Assembly (NCBI GenBank): GCA_964561145.1 | Contig: CAZLNZ010000004.1 | Location: 62,001 to 126,000 of the forward strand | Length of the DNA: 64,000 nucleotides | Direction of reading: 5' to 3' | From: RUG14300 sp964561145 | GTDB taxonomy: Bacteria > Bacillota > Clostridia > Christensenellales > CAG-1252 | In this document: positions 1-9,656 of the stretch, one piece after another | How the letters are laid out: the number at the start of each line of letters is the position of its first letter | Position numbering within the stretch: the stretch's first letter is position 1 | Notes under the pieces: generated by a model | Told to the model about the DNA's origin: nothing | Databases searched by the model: none | Seen by the model: only the letters and a program-made list of their open reading frames with translations | Translations under genes and position numbers: made by a program

Positions 1-3000
1 AGTGATGTTTTAGTTACGGTTCATACAGATCAGTTCGGCGATATTGCGTGGAATGCATCAAAAGAATCTTTTGATTCCTTTATTATTACCCTAGGAAAAG
101 TTGAGAATTTCAGACCGATATATTATTTTGATTCAGATTATTCAGTTAGAGCTGATGTTAATGTATTAACTGCAGATAAGCTTAAAAAGGCAGATTGCAA
201 AGATGTTTATATAAAGTGGGTTATTTGTGAACATACAAGTGCACAGAATATGAGCAACGGTGTTGATGCAACCTGCTCTACAGAGGGAAAAGCCCCCGAT
301 TACCTATGTCCTACATGCGGACATGTTGAGATAGGGGAAAGTATACCCTGTATTCCGCATACTTATATTGAATATAAATACCGTGCTGCAAGCTGTACCG
401 AAGATGGTCAGATGGCTCATAAAGAATGTACGATTTGCCATTATCTTACCGATGGGCAAAAGCAATTAAACGTTGATGATATAATAATTGAAAAGCTCCC
501 CCACATAGAAAGTGACTGGATTGTAGATTATGATTCAACTTGTACAAAAATAGGAAATAAGCACAAAGAATGTACAATTTGTAATTTTATTATTAAAAAT
601 GAAGTTATTCTCGCTAAGGATCATGATTTAATACTTCATTCTGCTAAAGGAGCCACATGCACTGAGATTGGTTGGAATGAATATGACAATTGTTCCAGAT
701 GCAGTTATACGACTTATGTTGAAATATCTGCAAAAGGACACAATACCCTTCGTCACGAAGGAAAACATGCTACATGCGATTCTGACGGCTATGAGTCATA
801 CGATTATTGTGTAAATCCGGGGTGTGTATATTCTACAAAGGTCGTAATTCCCGCACTTGGGCATGATACTATTAATCACGAGGCACAAGAAGCTACTTGT
901 TTGAGTATTGGCTGGAATAAGTATGAAACTTGCTCACGGTGTAGCTACACAACATATCAAGAGATAGCAGCCTTCGGGCACGAGATGATTCACCATGATG
1001 CTAAGAAGGAAACTTGCACGGAGATTGGCTGGGAAGAATATGATGGTTGTACTAGATGTGATTATAAGATAGGCTACAATGAAATACAGCCTCATCATAC
1101 TATTGTTGAAGTTTCTGCAAGGTTCCCTACTTGTATCGATCCGGGATATAACGTATATGAGAAATGCACTGAGTGTGATTATTCTACGCTAGTTATTATT
1201 GCCGCTCTCGGTCACGATGATGGTGTGTGGGTAACCGATATCCAACCTACTTGTACCGATGTCGGAAGTGAAGATAGAAAGTGTACTCGTTGTCAGCATA
1301 TCTTAGAAACAAGAGAAGTTAATGCCTTAGGTCATGACGTGATATACCACAAAGCACAGGATGCGACTTGTCTTGAGATCGGCTGGTATGAATACGATAC
1401 ATGTTCAAGGTGTAATTATACGACCTATGTTGTAATTCCCGCATTAGAACATGATCTCGTATACGTTGATAAAAAGGAGCCTAAATGCTACGAGCCTGGG
1501 CATAATGCCTTTGAGTATTGCAACCGTTGTAGTTATACAACGTATGAGGAATTAACTATAGATCACTCTATAATCCACCACGAGGGCAAAAGTGCAACTT
1601 GTTTAGATAAAGGTTGGTATGATTATGATACTTGCTCAAGAGTGGATTGTAAGTATTCGACCTATGTCGAAATCCCTGCGATTGGTCACGATAACGGAAA
1701 GTGGATAGTAGACTATGATCCCACTTGCACGGAAAAGGGCTCTAAACATAAAATATGCACAAGGTGTGAGTCTCCTCTGGAACACGCATTTATTGATTCT
1801 CTAGGTCACGAGATTGTACACCATGCAGCACAAAATGCCACTTGCATAGACATTGGTTGGTACGCATATGATACCTGCTCAAGGTGTGATTATAGTACAT
1901 ACGAGGAAATAGGTGCCCTAGGTCATGATGATGGAGTTTGGGCAACTGAAATTCAACCTACTTGTATAGAAAATGGAAGAGAAGCTCGAAAGTGTGTCCG
2001 CTGTCAGTATGTCTTAGAAACAAGAGAAGTTAATGCCTTAGGTCATGATACGATACACCACACAGCTCAAGATGCTACTTGTTTAGAAGTTGGTTGGTAC
2101 GCATATGATACTTGCTCAAGGTGTGATTATAGTACATACGAGGAAATAAGTGCCATGGGGCACAATGATGGAGTGTGGGTAACCAAAATTCAACCTACGT
2201 GTACGCGAAATGGAAGCGAGGTTAGAAAGTGTACCCGCTGTCAATATATAATAGAAACTAGAAAAATAGACGCCTTAGGTCACGACACTATCCACCATGC
2301 AGCACAAGATGCTACTTGCCTTGAGGTTGGTTGGTATGAATACGATACCTGTTCAAGATGTAATTATAGTACATACGAGGAAATAGATGCCTTGGGTCAT
2401 AGCTATGTAGATTGCATATGCACTAGATGTTCCTTGGAAAACCATATTAACAGTGGTGAATTATGCCGTCATGATAAATATATCTATTTCGGCACATATC
2501 CTCAGAGCGAAGTTAAAGACTCCTCTTTAATTGCGGTTTTAACATCACAAGCAGGAGTTCTCCCTACAGAAAATAATTCAGCTAATTGGACAAGCTACGG
2601 TTATTACATAGAGGGGAAAATAAGCAACTATATGTGGTATATTGATATATCCTATAGTAGTGAAACCTATAGAGGTGTGTATTTTACATCTTATCGTCCG
2701 GAAAAGACAAACTATTCAAGTTCCTCTGATTATAGCTATCAGGATGACAATGGGTATTTAGTATCCACAGTCTATTGGTTTAGGTATGAGCCTATCAAGT
2801 GGAGAGTCTTGAGCGAGTCAAACGGAGAAGCCTTGGTTCTTTCTGAAATGATCATTGATTCTCGTGACTATTATGATAATGATAAAGATCGTACTATAGA
2901 CGGAGCAACAGTGTATGCAAATAACTATGCTTACAGTAATATACGAGCATTTTTGAATAATACCTTCTACAACGTAGCTTTTTCATCACTTCAAAAGGAA

Positions 3001-6000
3001 TTGATATTGTTAACTGACATTGATAATAGTGCTAGAAGTTCATATGAAATTGAACCTGGCTTTGAAAATGATAGTGAATGTGTCAATAGCTATGCATGTA
3101 ACAACACTTCAGACCATGTATTCTTTTTAAGTACATTTGAGGTATCAAATCCAGATTACGGATTTGGTGGTGAAGAAGATATCGATTTGATTAGAGCTGC
3201 TACTGATTATGCACAGTGTCAAGGTGCTCATATAACGGAAAATGACGAAGAGTACTTTTCCGGTTGGTGGTGGCTACGTTCACCTGCAAATTACAAGTAT
3301 GACGGTGCAAGGGGTGTTAATTATTGTGGTAGTCGGTCTTACTGCTACTATCTATATAGTGCTGATGTGGGTGTTGTTCCGGCTTTGCGAATTCATCTTA
3401 CAGACTGTATTGAGAATGGGCATGAACCTAATGAGAAATGTATTTGTACAAAGTGCGGAGATACGGTACATGACCTTATACGCCACGAAGCAAAAGGTGC
3501 AACTTGCCTTGACGTTGGTTGGTATGAGTACGATACCTGTTCAAGATGTAATTATAGTACATATCAAGAAATTGCGGCACTAGGACATGATTATGTAGAC
3601 TGCATATGTGCTAGGTGTTCATTGGAAACTCATATTAACGATGGGAAATTCTGCCGCCATGATGATTATATTTACTTTGGTTTATATCCACAAAGTGAAG
3701 TAACTGATGAGAACTTAACAAGCGTATTAACCGCTCAAGCAGGTGCCTTACCCACAGAAAATAACCCAGCTAATTGGACAAGTTATGGTTATTACATAGA
3801 GAACGAGATTACCGATTTTATGTGGTACATTGACTTAACCTATGGTTGTGAAACCTACAGAGGTGTATATTTTACATCATACCGTCCTTCTTATCATTCA
3901 GTTTCAAGTATTGAGACTAACAGTTATCAGGATGAAAACGGTTATAGTTTATCAACAGTGTATTGGTTTAAATATGAACCTGTTAAGTGGAGAATATTAA
4001 ATGAGAATAACGGAGTTGCGTTAATTCTTTGTGAATTAATAATTGACAGCCAAGCTTTTTATGATAATTTGAGTGGTAGAACTATAGACGGTAGTACGGT
4101 ATACGCAAACAACTATGCATATAGTAGTATTCGCACCTTCTTAAACGATACTTTCTACAACACATCATTTACAGCACTTCAGAAAGAATTGATATTATTG
4201 ACAGAGGTGGATAATACTGCAAGGGGCACTAACCTTGATACTAATAGTTCCTATTGGAATAGTGGCAAAAATACGTATGCTTGTGGAAATACAAACGATT
4301 ATTTATTCCTGTTAAGCAGTAGAGAAATGACGACCAAGGCAAATGGATTTATTGCAACTACCGGAGTTTCCACTACCAGACAAAAGAAAATGACAGACTA
4401 CGCCCTATCACAAGGATTAGCTGTAAGTACAGAGAGCTCTTATATTGGTTGTGCCAATTGGTTGATCCGTTCTCCCGATTTTGATAGTGGTGCGAAGATT
4501 CGTTTTGTTCAATATAGCGGACACGATTACTATAACGATCTTGCAGCAACGGACTATACTGCGTGTGGTATAGTCCCTGCATTAAGAATAAAACTATCTG
4601 ATTCCTTCGGTATTGAGCATACTACAAATTCTAACTGTGTTTGTGCCGCGTGCGGAACTGTATTGCATTGCTTGATTTATCATTCTGCCAAGGCAGCCAC
4701 CTGTACCGAGATTGGTTGGAACGAGTATATGACTTGTACACGTTGTAGCTATACAACTTATAAGGAAATTCCCGCGTTAGACCATGATTATATTATCCAT
4801 GCGGCTGTTTCTCCAACCTGCACCGAAATTGGTTGGAAAGAGTTTGCTACCTGTTCTCGATGTAATTATTCAACATATCAAGAGCTATCCCCTTTAGGCG
4901 GAAAGCATTTATACGAGCTAGGTATTTGTAGTAAGTGCGGTGTAAACGCTTACACTCGAGATGGTGATTATATCTACTTCGGAACATATCCTCAAAGCGA
5001 AGTGACTGATACCACACTTACAACATTTCTTACTTCATCAGCAGGAAGTTTGCCAACAGCTAGCAATTCCGCTAATTGGACAAGTTATAAGTATTACATT
5101 TCCACAAACGTTAAGGATTACATGTGGTATATTGACTTGAACCACAATGGTGACCAATACAGGGGAGTGTACTTTACCTCTTACCGTCCATATTGGACAA
5201 TGGGTACCAGTTCTTTAGCTAATAGCTATCAGGATGACAATGGCTACAGTATATCCACAGTGTATTGGTTTAAGTACGAGCCTATTAAATGGCGTATTCT
5301 TTCCGAGAGTGATGGAATAGCACTAATGCTTTGCGAAATGATAATAGATAGTCAAGAGTATTATCATACTACCAGCAATCGTACAATCGATGGTTCTACA
5401 ATATATGCTAACAACTATGCGTATAGTAATATTCGCACCTTCTTGAATGAAAATTTTTATAATACCGCCTTTAGTTCATTACAAAAGGAATTAATATTAT
5501 TTACGAAAATCGATAATAGTGAAAGAAGTACAAATCCGGATAATAACCCGTCAGAATGGAATGGTGGTACAAATAAGTATGCGTGTTCTAACACTAATGA
5601 TCATATATTCCTACTGAGCGAGCAAGAGGTTACAACTGAGGCATATGGCTTTAGTGCGGATTATAGTGCGGCTGATATCCAAAGACAAAAGAAAACCACG
5701 GCTTATGCTAGGTGCCAAGGGGCACTTACGAATGCATCGAGCGGTTATGAACAAAATGGCTGGTGGTGGCTACGTTTCCCATATTACGATAGCAACTATA
5801 ACGCACGTCGTACTAACTATTACGGTTACGCAGGTATTGGCAGTAATGTTCATGACAATAGTAACGGAATAGTTCCCGCTTTACGTATTAGGCTAAGTGA
5901 CTGCATTGATAATGGACACACGTTAGATTCCAATTGTGTTTGTACGAAGTGTGGTGATACTGTTCATACTCTCACTTATCACTCGGCACAAGCGGTTAGT

Positions 6001-7200
6001 TGTACCGAAATAGGCTGGAATGAATACGAGACATGCTCTCGTTGTAACTATTCAACATACCAAGAAATCCCTGCATTGGATCATGATTGTATCACACATG
6101 AAGCCCTAGCTGTTACATGCACCGAAATAGGTTGGAATGAATATCAAACATGCACCAGGTGCGATTACTCAACCTATCTAGAGATTCCGGCATTAGGTGG
6201 CGAGCATTTGTATGAACAAGGTACTTGTAGTAAATGCGGTGTGAAAGTATATACTCGAGATGGTGATTATATCTATTTTGGCACATATCCTCAAAGCGAA
6301 GTGATCGACACTGAGTTTGTCTCAATTCTTACCTCACAATCGGGAAGTTTACCTACAGCTGGTAATTCCGCTAATTGGACAAGCTATAAGTATTACATTT
6401 CCTCTAGTGTTAAGGATTTTATGTGGTATATCGATTTAAAATATGAAGGAGAGTATTATAGGGGTGTGTACTTCACATCTTATCGTCCGACTCAGACCAG
6501 TAAATCGAGTTCTACGGGTAATAGTTTTCAAGATGATAACGGATATAAGATATCCACTATCTATTGGTTTAAGCATGAGCCGATTCAATGGCGTATATTA
6601 AGTGAGAGCAATGGCGAGGCATTAATCCTTTGTGAAATGGTGATTGACAGTCAAGAGTATTATATTAGTACTAGCAATCGAACAATAAATGGCTCAACTG
6701 TTTATTCTAATAACTATGCTCATAGTAGTATTCGTGCCTTCTTGAATGATACTTTCTATAACACAGCATTTAGTTCATTGCAAAAAGAGTTAATACTATT
6801 AACGGAAGTTGATAATAGCGTGAGAAGTACGAATCCTGACAGTAATGCAACACAATGGAATAGTGGCACAAATAAAAATGCTTGTTCAAATACCAATGAT
6901 TATGTATTTCTGTTAAGCGAGCAAGAGGTAACAACGCCAGCATATGGTTTCAGTGCAGATCACAGCAATGCAGATAGTGTAAGGCAGAAAATACCCACCA
7001 ATTATGCTAAAATACAAGGTGTATCAGTAAGTACTGCAAGTGGAACACAAGGTAATGTATATTGGTGGTTGCGTTCTCCATACTATGCAAATAACACTGA
7101 TATTCTTGGGATTAGTATTGATGGTAATACTTATGGTGATTATTATGTTAACTACATCAACCTTGGTACTGTTCCCGCTTTGAGAATTAAACTTGAATAG
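1..7200 (+). CDS. Giant Cys-repeat / DUF6273 surface protein, 5' end missing
   Basis: The frame is open from the first base of the window, so the N-terminus (and any signal peptide or anchor) lies outside; about 2399 residues are visible. The first 80 residues are non-repetitive. Next come about 18 Cys-pair repeats with the core ATC..(I/V)GW..Y.TCSRC.YSTY.EI.ALGH, alternating with a second type (PTC....RKCTRC). Four DUF6273-type blocks follow, each beginning YIYFGTYPQSEV and ending WWLRSP...VPALRI.L, separated by one or two further Cys repeats. The protein ends four residues after the last ALRIKLE-type motif, with no LPXTG motif or terminal membrane helix. Such repeats are common in surface proteins of gut Clostridia. 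A role in adhesion or ligand binding is an inference; no enzyme motif is seen. Confidence 0.8.
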   Translation, partial: SDVLVTVHTDQFGDIAWNASKESFDSFIITLGKVENFRPIYYFDSDYSVRADVNVLTADKLKKADCKDVYIKWVICEHTSAQNMSNGVDATCSTEGKAPDYLCPTCGHVEIGESIPCIPHTYIEYKYRAASCTEDGQMAHKECTICHYLTDGQKQLNVDDIIIEKLPHIESDWIVDYDSTCTKIGNKHKECTICNFIIKNEVILAKDHDLILHSAKGATCTEIGWNEYDNCSRCSYTTYVEISAKGHNTLRHEGKHATCDSDGYESYDYCVNPGCVYSTKVVIPALGHDTINHEAQEATCLSIGWNKYETCSRCSYTTYQEIAAFGHEMIHHDAKKETCTEIGWEEYDGCTRCDYKIGYNEIQPHHTIVEVSARFPTCIDPGYNVYEKCTECDYSTLVIIAALGHDDGVWVTDIQPTCTDVGSEDRKCTRCQHILETREVNALGHDVIYHKAQDATCLEIGWYEYDTCSRCNYTTYVVIPALEHDLVYVDKKEPKCYEPGHNAFEYCNRCSYTTYEELTIDHSIIHHEGKSATCLDKGWYDYDTCSRVDCKYSTYVEIPAIGHDNGKWIVDYDPTCTEKGSKHKICTRCESPLEHAFIDSLGHEIVHHAAQNATCIDIGWYAYDTCSRCDYSTYEEIGALGHDDGVWATEIQPTCIENGREARKCVRCQYVLETREVNALGHDTIHHTAQDATCLEVGWYAYDTCSRCDYSTYEEISAMGHNDGVWVTKIQPTCTRNGSEVRKCTRCQYIIETRKIDALGHDTIHHAAQDATCLEVGWYEYDTCSRCNYSTYEEIDALGHSYVDCICTRCSLENHINSGELCRHDKYIYFGTYPQSEVKDSSLIAVLTSQAGVLPTENNSANWTSYGYYIEGKISNYMWYIDISYSSETYRGVYFTSYRPEKTNYSSSSDYSYQDDNGYLVSTVYWFRYEPIKWRVLSESNGEALVLSEMIIDSRDYYDNDKDRTIDGATVYANNYAYSNIRAFLNNTFYNVAFSSLQKELILLTDIDNSARSSYEIEPGFENDSECVNSYACNNTSDHVFFLSTFEVSNPDYGFGGEEDIDLIRAATDYAQCQGAHITENDEEYFSGWWWLRSPANYKYDGARGVNYCGSRSYCYYLYSADVGVVPALRIHLTDCIENGHEPNEKCICTKCGDTVHDLIRHEAKGATCLDVGWYEYDTCSRCNYSTYQEIAALGHDYVDCICARCSLETHINDGKFCRHDDYIYFGLYPQSEVTDENLTSVLTAQAGALPTENNPANWTSYGYYIENEITDFMWYIDLTYGCETYRGVYFTSYRPSYHSVSSIETNSYQDENGYSLSTVYWFKYEPVKWRILNENNGVALILCELIIDSQAFYDNLSGRTIDGSTVYANNYAYSSIRTFLNDTFYNTSFTALQKELILLTEVDNTARGTNLDTNSSYWNSGKNTYACGNTNDYLFLLSSREMTTKANGFIATTGVSTTRQKKMTDYALSQGLAVSTESSYIGCANWLIRSPDFDSGAKIRFVQYSGHDYYNDLAATDYTACGIVPALRIKLSDSFGIEHTTNSNCVCAACGTVLHCLIYHSAKAATCTEIGWNEYMTCTRCSYTTYKEIPALDHDYIIHAAVSPTCTEIGWKEFATCSRCNYSTYQELSPLGGKHLYELGICSKCGVNAYTRDGDYIYFGTYPQSEVTDTTLTTFLTSSAGSLPTASNSANWTSYKYYISTNVKDYMWYIDLNHNGDQYRGVYFTSYRPYWTMGTSSLANSYQDDNGYSISTVYWFKYEPIKWRILSESDGIALMLCEMIIDSQEYYHTTSNRTIDGSTIYANNYAYSNIRTFLNENFYNTAFSSLQKELILFTKIDNSERSTNPDNNPSEWNGGTNKYACSNTNDHIFLLSEQEVTTEAYGFSADYSAADIQRQKKTTAYARCQGALTNASSGYEQNGWWWLRFPYYDSNYNARRTNYYGYAGIGSNVHDNSNGIVPALRIRLSDCIDNGHTLDSNCVCTKCGDTVHTLTYHSAQAVSCTEIGWNEYETCSRCNYSTYQEIPALDHDCITHEALAVTCTEIGWNEYQTCTRCDYSTYLEIPALGGEHLYEQGTCSKCGVKVYTRDGDYIYFGTYPQSEVIDTEFVSILTSQSGSLPTAGNSANWTSYKYYISSSVKDFMWYIDLKYEGEYYRGVYFTSYRPTQTSKSSSTGNSFQDDNGYKISTIYWFKHEPIQWRILSESNGEALILCEMVIDSQEYYISTSNRTINGSTVYSNNYAHSSIRAFLNDTFYNTAFSSLQKELILLTEVDNSVRSTNPDSNATQWNSGTNKNACSNTNDYVFLLSEQEVTTPAYGFSADHSNADSVRQKIPTNYAKIQGVSVSTASGTQGNVYWWLRSPYYANNTDILGISIDGNTYGDYYVNYINLGTVPALRIKLE
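283..2400 (+). repeat. Block of about 18 tandem Cys-pair repeats (coding)
   Basis: Degenerate in-frame repeats of roughly 35-45 codons. Each has a leading ATC/PTC cysteine followed by a CxxC-type pair and ends in ALGH or a variant. Two sub-types alternate in the second half, giving a longer higher-order period. Single or paired copies recur at about 3470-3600, 4660-4900 and 5950-6200 between the DUF6273 blocks. The CxxC pairs could bind metal or form disulfides; the sequence does not decide which. Confidence 0.8.
2470..7197 (+). repeat. Four DUF6273 domain copies
   Basis: Copies lie at about 2470-3405, 3661-4603, 4960-5902 and 6256-7197, each near 310 residues. Shared landmarks in order are YIYFG.YPQSEV, ANWTSY.YYI, MWYID, YRGVYFTSYRP, YWF.YEP..WR(I/V)L, YANNYAYS.IR.FLN..FYN, LQKELIL.T..DN, W..RSP and VPALRI.L. 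The stretch between the RSP and VPALRI motifs differs strongly among copies while the flanks are conserved. The fold is probably C-type-lectin or formylglycine-enzyme-like; that is my inference from the WLRSP/ALR pattern. Confidence 0.7.
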
Positions 7201-7373
7201 TATTTAGCAATCCATAGACGATGAAATAGATAAAAGGAAAAGAGGTTTAGTTTGCGTTGTAGTCAATGGGTTGAATAATGACTGAATATGTAGTAATAGA
7301 TCGTAACTCAGTTACTTATAGTAAAAGCTCATAGAACTACAAGCCATTGAAGTCTTTCAGTTATTCTTTAATT

Positions 7374-7410
7374 AAAAAAATAACTTGGATATTGCACCAA
7401 GTTATTTTTT
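7374..7410. terminator. Bidirectional intrinsic terminator
   Basis: A perfect stem (TAACTTGG at 7381-7388 against CCAAGTTA at 7397-7404) with an 8-nt loop is flanked by an A-run on the left and a T-run on the right, so it can stop transcription from both convergent genes. Confidence 0.85.
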
Positions 7411-7424
7411 ATAAGATATTTCTT

Positions 7425-8930
7425 TTATTCCTTTATGGGTGTGAAGATGGGAAGTAGCAAGAAGGCCATTCCGAGAAGTGCGTATTTCAAATCATAGGTA
7501 ACCTTCAATATTACGGGAGGTGTTATTTTCTCTAGGATTTCCGATGCTTCGGCAAGTGCTGCAAGTATTGCTACAATGATTCCAATAACAGCAGCTTTTT
7601 TTGAATTTCTGTCGGATTTATTCATAAGAATAAGAGTGAATGTACCTGCAAGAAATACCAATCCTATCGGGATAAATACGAGGAGGTTGGCATACTTATA
7701 TAGTTCGTTAAAAAATGCTACTTTTTGTTCATATTGTAAACTATTGCCGTAATAAACATAAGCGGCATAAGCTACTCCGAAAAGTGAAGCAAGTAGGTAT
7801 CCAATTCCTGCAACTTTTTGTCCGCCTTGTAGGTTTATCAAAAGAGCAATTGAGATAATAATCCCTAGCCCCCACACTACAATTGAGGTGCTATAATATA
7901 TATCGAAAACAATAAGATCTACGTTTATTGGCATTGACGGTAATCGGATATATGTCCATCTAAATATCCCGAATAACAATGCAATCACGCCCGCTATAAT
8001 ACCTATTAGCCTTGCGATCTTACCCTTGCGAGAGTTGCCTTTATCTTTTTTCTTTTTCTTTTCGGCACTTAATTCTTCAAGTGTGGTGACTTTTATACCG
8101 TCTTTCTTAGGCTCTATTTCCCTTGGTTCGTCATTCGATTTAGTATCATCATCGGCGAGTTTGATAACAACGCTTGGGGAGGGACTTTCGAACTTTTTCT
8201 TTTTACCATCACCTAAATGTTCATATGAATCTTTACTTGGGGATTCTACAGAAGAAGGGTTGGTCTCTTCCGTTTTTTTCTCTTTAGAATCATCTTCAAT
8301 AACATCACCGATAGAAAACGCTTCCTCGTTATTCTTTTGAGAATCCTCATCTTCTAATAGATCGTCGATGTCAATCGGGGATTCCTCTTTATGAGCGACT
8401 ATTTCAGTGTCTAGCACGTCGTCGATATTTGGAATGTTATCTTCCGACTTTTTATGAGGGATATCTCTTGTTTCCTCTTCGGGAGTGTCTCGTTTATCAC
8501 ACTTCGTTTCATCTGTATTAGGCGTGGTCGAGGCGGTTTCCTCAAGACTTGAATTTATCTTCGGAATATCATCCTTTGCAATAGAGACAAGTTTTTCCGG
8601 TTCTGACGCGTGTCTTTCTTCAGTAACATTTACGGTGTGATCGATGTTCTCATTATCACTTAGGGCAAGAGAACCATCTAAAGCATCGGCTTCTTTTTTT
8701 TCTTCAACTTTGCCTGACCGAGTATCTTCCTTTCTTATTGATGAAAACCTATATTTTTTTCCGCAAGAAGGACAGAACCAAGTATCGTCTTCGCACTTTT
8801 TTAGTGGAGTGGAACAGCTCTTACATTTCTTTATTGAAGAAATTTTGAATTTTTTATTACAGTGAGGGCAATAATAAAAATCCTCAAGATCAGACTTGAT
8901 TAACTCAGTGTTACAAATTCTACAATTCAT
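7425..8930 (-). CDS. Zinc-ribbon, acidic-linker, six-helix membrane protein
   Basis: 501 residues, function not recognised. The start at 8930 (MNCRICNTEL) is chosen over an upstream in-frame start because GAGGAT precedes it at proper distance. Residues 1-65 carry two zinc-ribbon modules with CxxC pairs (MNCRIC, CPHC, CKSC, CPSC). About 230 acidic, Ser/Glu-rich, low-complexity residues follow, then a Lys-rich patch and about six hydrophobic helices to the C-terminus. Ribbon-plus-helix proteins of this sort are widespread in Firmicutes without a known role. The ribbons probably sit in the cytoplasm, tethered by the disordered linker. The gene converges on the giant repeat protein. Confidence 0.75.
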   Translation of the reverse strand: MNCRICNTELIKSDLEDFYYCPHCNKKFKISSIKKCKSCSTPLKKCEDDTWFCPSCGKKYRFSSIRKEDTRSGKVEEKKEADALDGSLALSDNENIDHTVNVTEERHASEPEKLVSIAKDDIPKINSSLEETASTTPNTDETKCDKRDTPEEETRDIPHKKSEDNIPNIDDVLDTEIVAHKEESPIDIDDLLEDEDSQKNNEEAFSIGDVIEDDSKEKKTEETNPSSVESPSKDSYEHLGDGKKKKFESPSPSVVIKLADDDTKSNDEPREIEPKKDGIKVTTLEELSAEKKKKKDKGNSRKGKIARLIGIIAGVIALLFGIFRWTYIRLPSMPINVDLIVFDIYYSTSIVVWGLGIIISIALLINLQGGQKVAGIGYLLASLFGVAYAAYVYYGNSLQYEQKVAFFNELYKYANLLVFIPIGLVFLAGTFTLILMNKSDRNSKKAAVIGIIVAILAALAEASEILEKITPPVILKVTYDLKYALLGMAFLLLPIFTPIKE

Positions 8931-9267
8931 ATTATCCTCGATGCTCCCTTTAGCTTGAGAATTAAGCAATATCGGTGCAATGTACACGGATACCCTGAAC
9001 ACTCATAGTTATGATATAGTATTATAACATATAGAGACTAACATTTATTAATAAGAATAGAATAATTTTTATCCCCAACCTTCATTTATTGATTCATGCG
9101 AGGGTTTAATTGTTTTGAGTCAATGAACTGGCATTTAATAACAAAATAACATACGAAGAATCCTTAGAACAAACCGGTATATGTAAACCTAAAATTGAAT
9201 CACAAACAGTAATGTCTAATCATTGTAGGAAGGGCGGCTCGACTTCCGCCGCACTCTTATATATTCT

Positions 9268-9288
9268 ACGCCAAGTACCTTAGCTATA
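9268..9288 (+). repeat. 21-bp intergenic repeat, copy 1
   Basis: ACGCCAAGT-AC-CT-TA-GCTATA. It matches the copy at 14451-14471 at 17 of 21 positions with no gaps. Both copies are intergenic and on the same strand. Confidence 0.45.
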
Positions 9289-9421
9289 ACCTTTCGGGCT
9301 TGTTTCTACGCCTCAATCCTGCTCCTTTTACACAAGTAATGCAATGACTTAAGAAAACATATATAGGACAAAGAAAAATGGTGCTAAAAGATTGTAAAAT
9401 TATAACAAAATAATATCCGGA

Positions 9422-9494
9422 TTTCGTACTGAACGAAGGCAACGACGTAGTCATAATCCGAAGGAGCGATACTACGGTATCGGTATTTCATCCC
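9422..9494 (+). repeat. Dispersed hairpin repeat, copy 1
   Basis: It begins TTTCGTACTGAACGAAGG and ends CGGTATTTCATCC. It aligns along its whole length with the elements at 61262-61356 and 61431-61508. Its terminal hairpin is CGATAC...GTATCG, where the 61.4 kb copy has CGACAC...GTGTCG. Confidence 0.7.
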
Positions 9495-9656
9495 TTTTAT
9501 TATACATCGTAGGCTGTGATGTAGGCTTACCCCCGCATTAATATGAAAGACAAGCTGGTGTCTAAAACGTATAGAGGAAATGTGTTTCCTATGCTTTAGT
9601 TTCGTATTGACAAGATGTTATAATAAAAAAGTATTTTATCTTGCGAGGTACTTACG

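Larger units (their letters stand above)
8931..9656. other. Intergenic stretch with dispersed repeat elements
   Basis: No credible coding frame was found over about 725 bases. It contains the 21-bp motif at 9268-9288, a GC-rich inverted repeat near 9234-9252 (GGCGG...CCGCC), and one copy of the hairpin repeat at 9422-9494 also found near 61.3 kb. The divergent promoters of the flanking genes must lie here. I see a TATAAT at 9619-9624 upstream of the DUF1846 gene but no well-spaced -35. Confidence 0.6.

Noticed and set aside
8026..8340. 104-residue plus-strand frame within the zinc-ribbon protein gene
   Set aside because: It is the antisense shadow of the acidic low-complexity linker; no start signal.
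9606..9624. TTGACA and TATAAT close together before the DUF1846 gene
   Set aside because: Only about six bases separate them, too short for one promoter; each could belong to a different one.
7201..9656. Diversity-generating retroelement parts (reverse transcriptase, template repeat) next to the DUF6273 gene
   Set aside because: No reverse-transcriptase-like frame or matching repeat is present downstream in this window.
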